Origin: Lachnospiraceae bacterium
GTDB lineage: Bacteria; Bacillota_A; Clostridia; Lachnospirales; Lachnospiraceae
Direction of reading: 5' to 3'
Length of the DNA: 8,632 nucleotides
NCBI GenBank assembly: GCA_017960415.1
Contig: JAGCZE010000176.1
Coordinates: forward strand, 1-8,632
In this document: positions 6,172 to 8,632 of the stretch, in pieces
Position numbering within the stretch: the stretch's first letter is position 1
Layout of the letters: every line of letters begins with the position of its first letter
Notes under the pieces: generated by a model
Told to the model about the DNA's origin: nothing
The model's database searches: none
What the model saw: only the letters and a program-made list of their open reading frames with translations
Translations under genes and position numbers: made by a program

Positions 6172-7674
6172 TTAGCCTTTCAGGACTGCTTCCCAAGCCT
6201 TTTTTGCCGCGTCTCCGTTGTCATATGTATTGTATTTTTCGGAGAATTTCAGGATTTTCTCACGGTATCTTTCCTGCCGGTCATCATGCTCAAAAGCTTC
6301 TTTTATCAAATCTCCCAACTCCTTGGTCGTACCGCAGATCGGTCCGGGAGCTTCATCCTCGAAATCAAAATAGAAACCGCGCAACCTGTCCGCATACTCC
6401 TTCATGTCATATGCAAAGAAAAACATCGGCCGCCCCAGCAGGCTGTAATCAAACATAGCGGATGAATAATCCGTGATCAGTCCGTCAGCGGCAAGATACA
6501 GGTCATTGATCTCGTCACCCTGCCCGCAGATACTGACAAATCCGTTTTTTACCGGTTCCTCAGGAATATCGCCGGGCCGGATCTTCACCAGATAATGCGG
6601 CTTTATGACGATCCTGAATTCATTTCCCAGGATCTCATACAGTTTTTCAAAGTCAAGCGGGCTTGAATATGCATACCACCCGCCGCCGATGTATTTGTCA
6701 TCCCGCCAGGTCGGCGCATACAGCAGGGTTTTCCTGTTATCGCAATTTATGCCGGATATGCCTCCCGAACCAAACGATCCTGACGCATTATCGGTATTCA
6801 AATATATTTGAGCGGCATGATCGCCTAATCCCGGGACGGCATCCGCAGCTTTTGCCTTCTCACGGGCCGCTCGCACCAACACATCATTTCTCGGATATCC
6901 GATCTTGAGCATTTCACCGTGAAAGTCAAAACATCTCCTGAAAGTTTCTGCCGAGAAGCTGTTCTGGGCGATCAAATAGTTCCACTGTGAGGCTTCGCGT
7001 CTGAATGAATCTCTGTAATCCTCAATAATCCCGCTCTCCCCGGCCATGTTCATTTCATCGATATCAAGCCCGAGCTTCTTGAGCGGCGTTCCGTGCCAGG
7101 TCTGAAGATACCTGACTCCCGGACGTTTTCTGATGTACGGCTCCTGTCTCGAATCAAATACCCAGGCCCCGGCACGCGCCATGTACCAGTAATAAGCAGG
7201 ATGTCCGTATCTTACAACCTTACATGACTTTGGAACTTTCTTCATGCCCGGGCTGAGTATAGCCCCTTCGCTGCCCTTAAGATTCACCGTCTCAGAAGGT
7301 TCTGCCCATATCGAATCCGCGTAGTTCTCTAGTTTCCCCGCTTCCTCCGGTCTCGTGCGCATCAACTCGTCGGTCAGGAACCATACAAATCTGTATTTGC
7401 GATACGTATGGGACTTCTCCGTATTCATTTCTTCGGAGCCGCCGTGAGTTCTTCCCCCGGCATTTTCTCTGTTTCCACAGAATTTGACTTCTGCACCATT
7501 ATTCCTGCTTCTACCGTATATTTCCGAAACCGCATACTCGAATATCGCTCTGGGATTACCCCCTGTACTCTTGCCGTTACTAGACGAAAAAACGATTATC
7601 CGGCTGCTCTTCGGAAGGATCACATTCAGTATCCGGTATATAAAAATCATTATTTTTTTAATTATTTTTTTCAT
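6172..7674 (-). CDS. CDP-glycerol glycerophosphotransferase family protein with hydrophilic insertions
   Basis: Glyphos_transf (TagF-like) enzyme predicted to add glycerol-phosphate or a similar polyol-phosphate to a surface polymer. 500 residues; the ATG has AGGAG 6 nt upstream. A basic, hydrophobic N-terminus (1-20) may anchor it to the membrane. Key blocks: RYLQTWHGTPLKK (188-200, His194), GYPRND (259-264), YAPTWRDD (319-326), IKPHY (His360), ITDYSS (400-405), GRP (414-416) and RGFYFDFE (432-439). All catalytic-type motifs are intact. Two stretches look inserted relative to the usual family spacing: about 54-90 (Asn/Gly/Glu/Lys-rich) and about 270-314 (Ala/Gly/Ser/Asn-rich) just before the YAPTWRDD strand. 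It is clearly paralogous to the upstream neighbour at 7727-8632 and lies 52 bp downstream of it. A 97-bp gap follows before the GT4 gene; I see no terminator or clear promoter there. Confidence 0.92.
   Translation of the reverse strand: MKKIIKKIMIFIYRILNVILPKSSRIIVFSSSNGKSTGGNPRAIFEYAVSEIYGRSRNNGAEVKFCGNRENAGGRTHGGSEEMNTEKSHTYRKYRFVWFLTDELMRTRPEEAGKLENYADSIWAEPSETVNLKGSEGAILSPGMKKVPKSCKVVRYGHPAYYWYMARAGAWVFDSRQEPYIRKRPGVRYLQTWHGTPLKKLGLDIDEMNMAGESGIIEDYRDSFRREASQWNYLIAQNSFSAETFRRCFDFHGEMLKIGYPRNDVLVRAAREKAKAADAVPGLGDHAAQIYLNTDNASGSFGSGGISGINCDNRKTLLYAPTWRDDKYIGGGWYAYSSPLDFEKLYEILGNEFRIVIKPHYLVKIRPGDIPEEPVKNGFVSICGQGDEINDLYLAADGLITDYSSAMFDYSLLGRPMFFFAYDMKEYADRLRGFYFDFEDEAPGPICGTTKELGDLIKEAFEHDDRQERYREKILKFSEKYNTYDNGDAAKKAWEAVLKG
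7073..7101 (-). repeat. 29-bp segment identical to 8523-8551 in the paralogous gene
   Basis: The plus-strand sequence from 7073 to 7101 (AGCTTCTTGAG... to ...CCAGGT) is repeated exactly at 8523-8551. Both copies encode the TWHGTPLKKL catalytic block of the two glycerophosphotransferase paralogues. Identity includes synonymous positions, whereas the flanking codons have diverged. Confidence 0.75.
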
Positions 7675-7726
7675 CCGGATCTCCTGTTCCCATAATGTCG
7701 GCCGGTCAATGCTTTTGTTTCACCGA

Positions 7727-8632
7727 TTATCTGTATTCCTCAAATACTGCTTTTACAACCCTTTCGGCGGCGTGTCCGTCATCAAGGCTGCAGAATTTCT
7801 CGGTAAATTCCCTGTATTTATCGGAATAGCGAAGCTTCACACCTTCAATATCCTTCAGTGCCGCCAGCACCTCTTCGTTCGTAAATAAGAGCGGTCCCGG
7901 CACGCCGGATTCCATATCGAAATAGAAGCCGCGCAGCGTATCACGGTATCTCTCAAAATCATAAACATAGAACAAGATCGGTCTGCGCAGGTTTGCATAA
8001 TCGAAAAATACAGAAGAATAATCGGTTATCAGCACATCACTGATCAGATAGAGCTCGCCGATATCATTGTATCGCGAACAATCCTTAACAAACTGCTTCT
8101 TTGAATCGTCCAGTTTCAGATGGTCAGCTATAAAATAATGGGTTCTCAGGATGAAGAAATATTCATCTTTGAGCGACTCCATCATATCAAGATCCAGGGG
8201 CAGCTCAAACTTGTACTGACCGGGGCCGTAATAATCATCATCACGCCAGGTTGGAGCATACAGTACGACCCTTTTATCGCCGGGAATCCCCAGTTTTCTG
8301 CGGATCGCGGCAGCACGTGCATCGCGGTCATCCCCGTAGAGCAGATCGTTGCGGGGATACCCCAACTCCAGGATCTTCTCTCTCGGGAAAAGGAACGCGC
8401 TCTCAAATGCTTCCGTAGAAAATCTGTTGTCGGATATGAGCCAGTCCCAAATTCTCGACTGTTTGTAAAATGTCATCTTGTACTCGGGGCTAGCCGAATG
8501 CACGTCCTCCATGTCAAATACCAGCTTCTTGAGCGGCGTTCCGTGCCAGGTTTCCAGGAATCTGACACCGGGGCGCTTCTCGTACCACGCCGGCTGGCGC
8601 ATGTTGATTACCCATGCCCCGCATCTTGCCAC
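7727..8632 (-). CDS. CDP-glycerol glycerophosphotransferase family protein, N-terminus outside window
   Basis: C-terminal 301 residues of a Glyphos_transf (TagF-like) enzyme. Visible motifs, numbered from the window edge: RFLETWHGTPLKK (24-36, His30), GYPRND (91-96), YAPTWRDD (125-132), RTHYF (His165), ITDYSS (202-207), RRP (216-218), RGFYFDME (234-241). The GTG at 8632 is not a credible start: it aligns inside the paralogue, whose MARAGAWVF lies at residues 165-173, so it reads as an internal Val. At least 80-150 residues are therefore missing, and an upstream fused domain (some relatives carry an N-terminal GT2 domain) cannot be excluded. Spacing between motifs is compact and typical of the family, unlike the downstream paralogue with its insertions. 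It is the most upstream visible gene of the minus-strand operon. Confidence 0.92.
   Translation of the reverse strand: MARCGAWVINMRQPAWYEKRPGVRFLETWHGTPLKKLVFDMEDVHSASPEYKMTFYKQSRIWDWLISDNRFSTEAFESAFLFPREKILELGYPRNDLLYGDDRDARAAAIRRKLGIPGDKRVVLYAPTWRDDDYYGPGQYKFELPLDLDMMESLKDEYFFILRTHYFIADHLKLDDSKKQFVKDCSRYNDIGELYLISDVLITDYSSVFFDYANLRRPILFYVYDFERYRDTLRGFYFDMESGVPGPLLFTNEEVLAALKDIEGVKLRYSDKYREFTEKFCSLDDGHAAERVVKAVFEEYR

Noticed and set aside
8630..8632. GTG at the window edge as a start codon for the last gene
   Set aside because: Alignment with the neighbouring paralogue places this codon inside the protein, more than 150 residues from that paralogue's N-terminus, so it is an internal Val and the gene is cut by the window.

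Overview
The window (GC roughly 45-50%) looks like chromosomal DNA of a Gram-positive anaerobe of the Clostridia, most likely Lachnospiraceae-like. This rests on protein style only: a membrane-anchored HtrA with a long cytoplasmic tail, several CDP-glycerol glycerophosphotransferase-family paralogues, strong AGGAGG-type ribosome binding sites, and a polyprenyl glycosylphosphotransferase of the type common in clostridial surface-polysaccharide loci. No phage, IS element, CRISPR array, tRNA or rRNA was seen.

Layout. Positions 1-1324 (minus, 3' end cut off by the window edge) encode a polyprenyl-phosphate sugar-phosphotransferase, the initiating enzyme of surface glycan synthesis. It has its own promoter at about 1360-1388. 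Positions 1515-3434 (plus) encode a trypsin-like HtrA/DegP serine protease with one PDZ domain, one membrane anchor and an unusual repetitive N-terminal tail of about 220 residues. A strong bidirectional terminator (3459-3492) separates it from a convergent minus-strand gene set that fills the rest of the window. In transcription order this set is a CDP-glycerol glycerophosphotransferase-like protein (7727-8632, N-terminus outside the window), a second one with unusual insertions (6172-7674), a WsaF-like GT4 glycosyltransferase (4748-6070), and a third, more divergent glycerophosphotransferase-like protein (3516-4742).

How they may work together. The initiating transferase would load the first sugar-phosphate on undecaprenyl phosphate. 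The GT4 enzyme would extend the glycan, perhaps with rhamnose. The three Glyphos_transf proteins would add glycerol-phosphate or another polyol-phosphate, either as a backbone (teichoic-acid-like) or as decoration. The HtrA protease sits at the membrane and would do envelope quality control; its link to the polysaccharide genes is only positional. No gap between genes exceeds 300 bases.

I see no clearly new biological system. The points most worth a second look are the in-frame tandem repeats (the HtrA tail and the GT4 interdomain linker), the hydrophilic insertions in one glycerophosphotransferase, and three diverged Glyphos_transf paralogues in one transcription unit. Two gene starts are better placed downstream of the longest reading frame.
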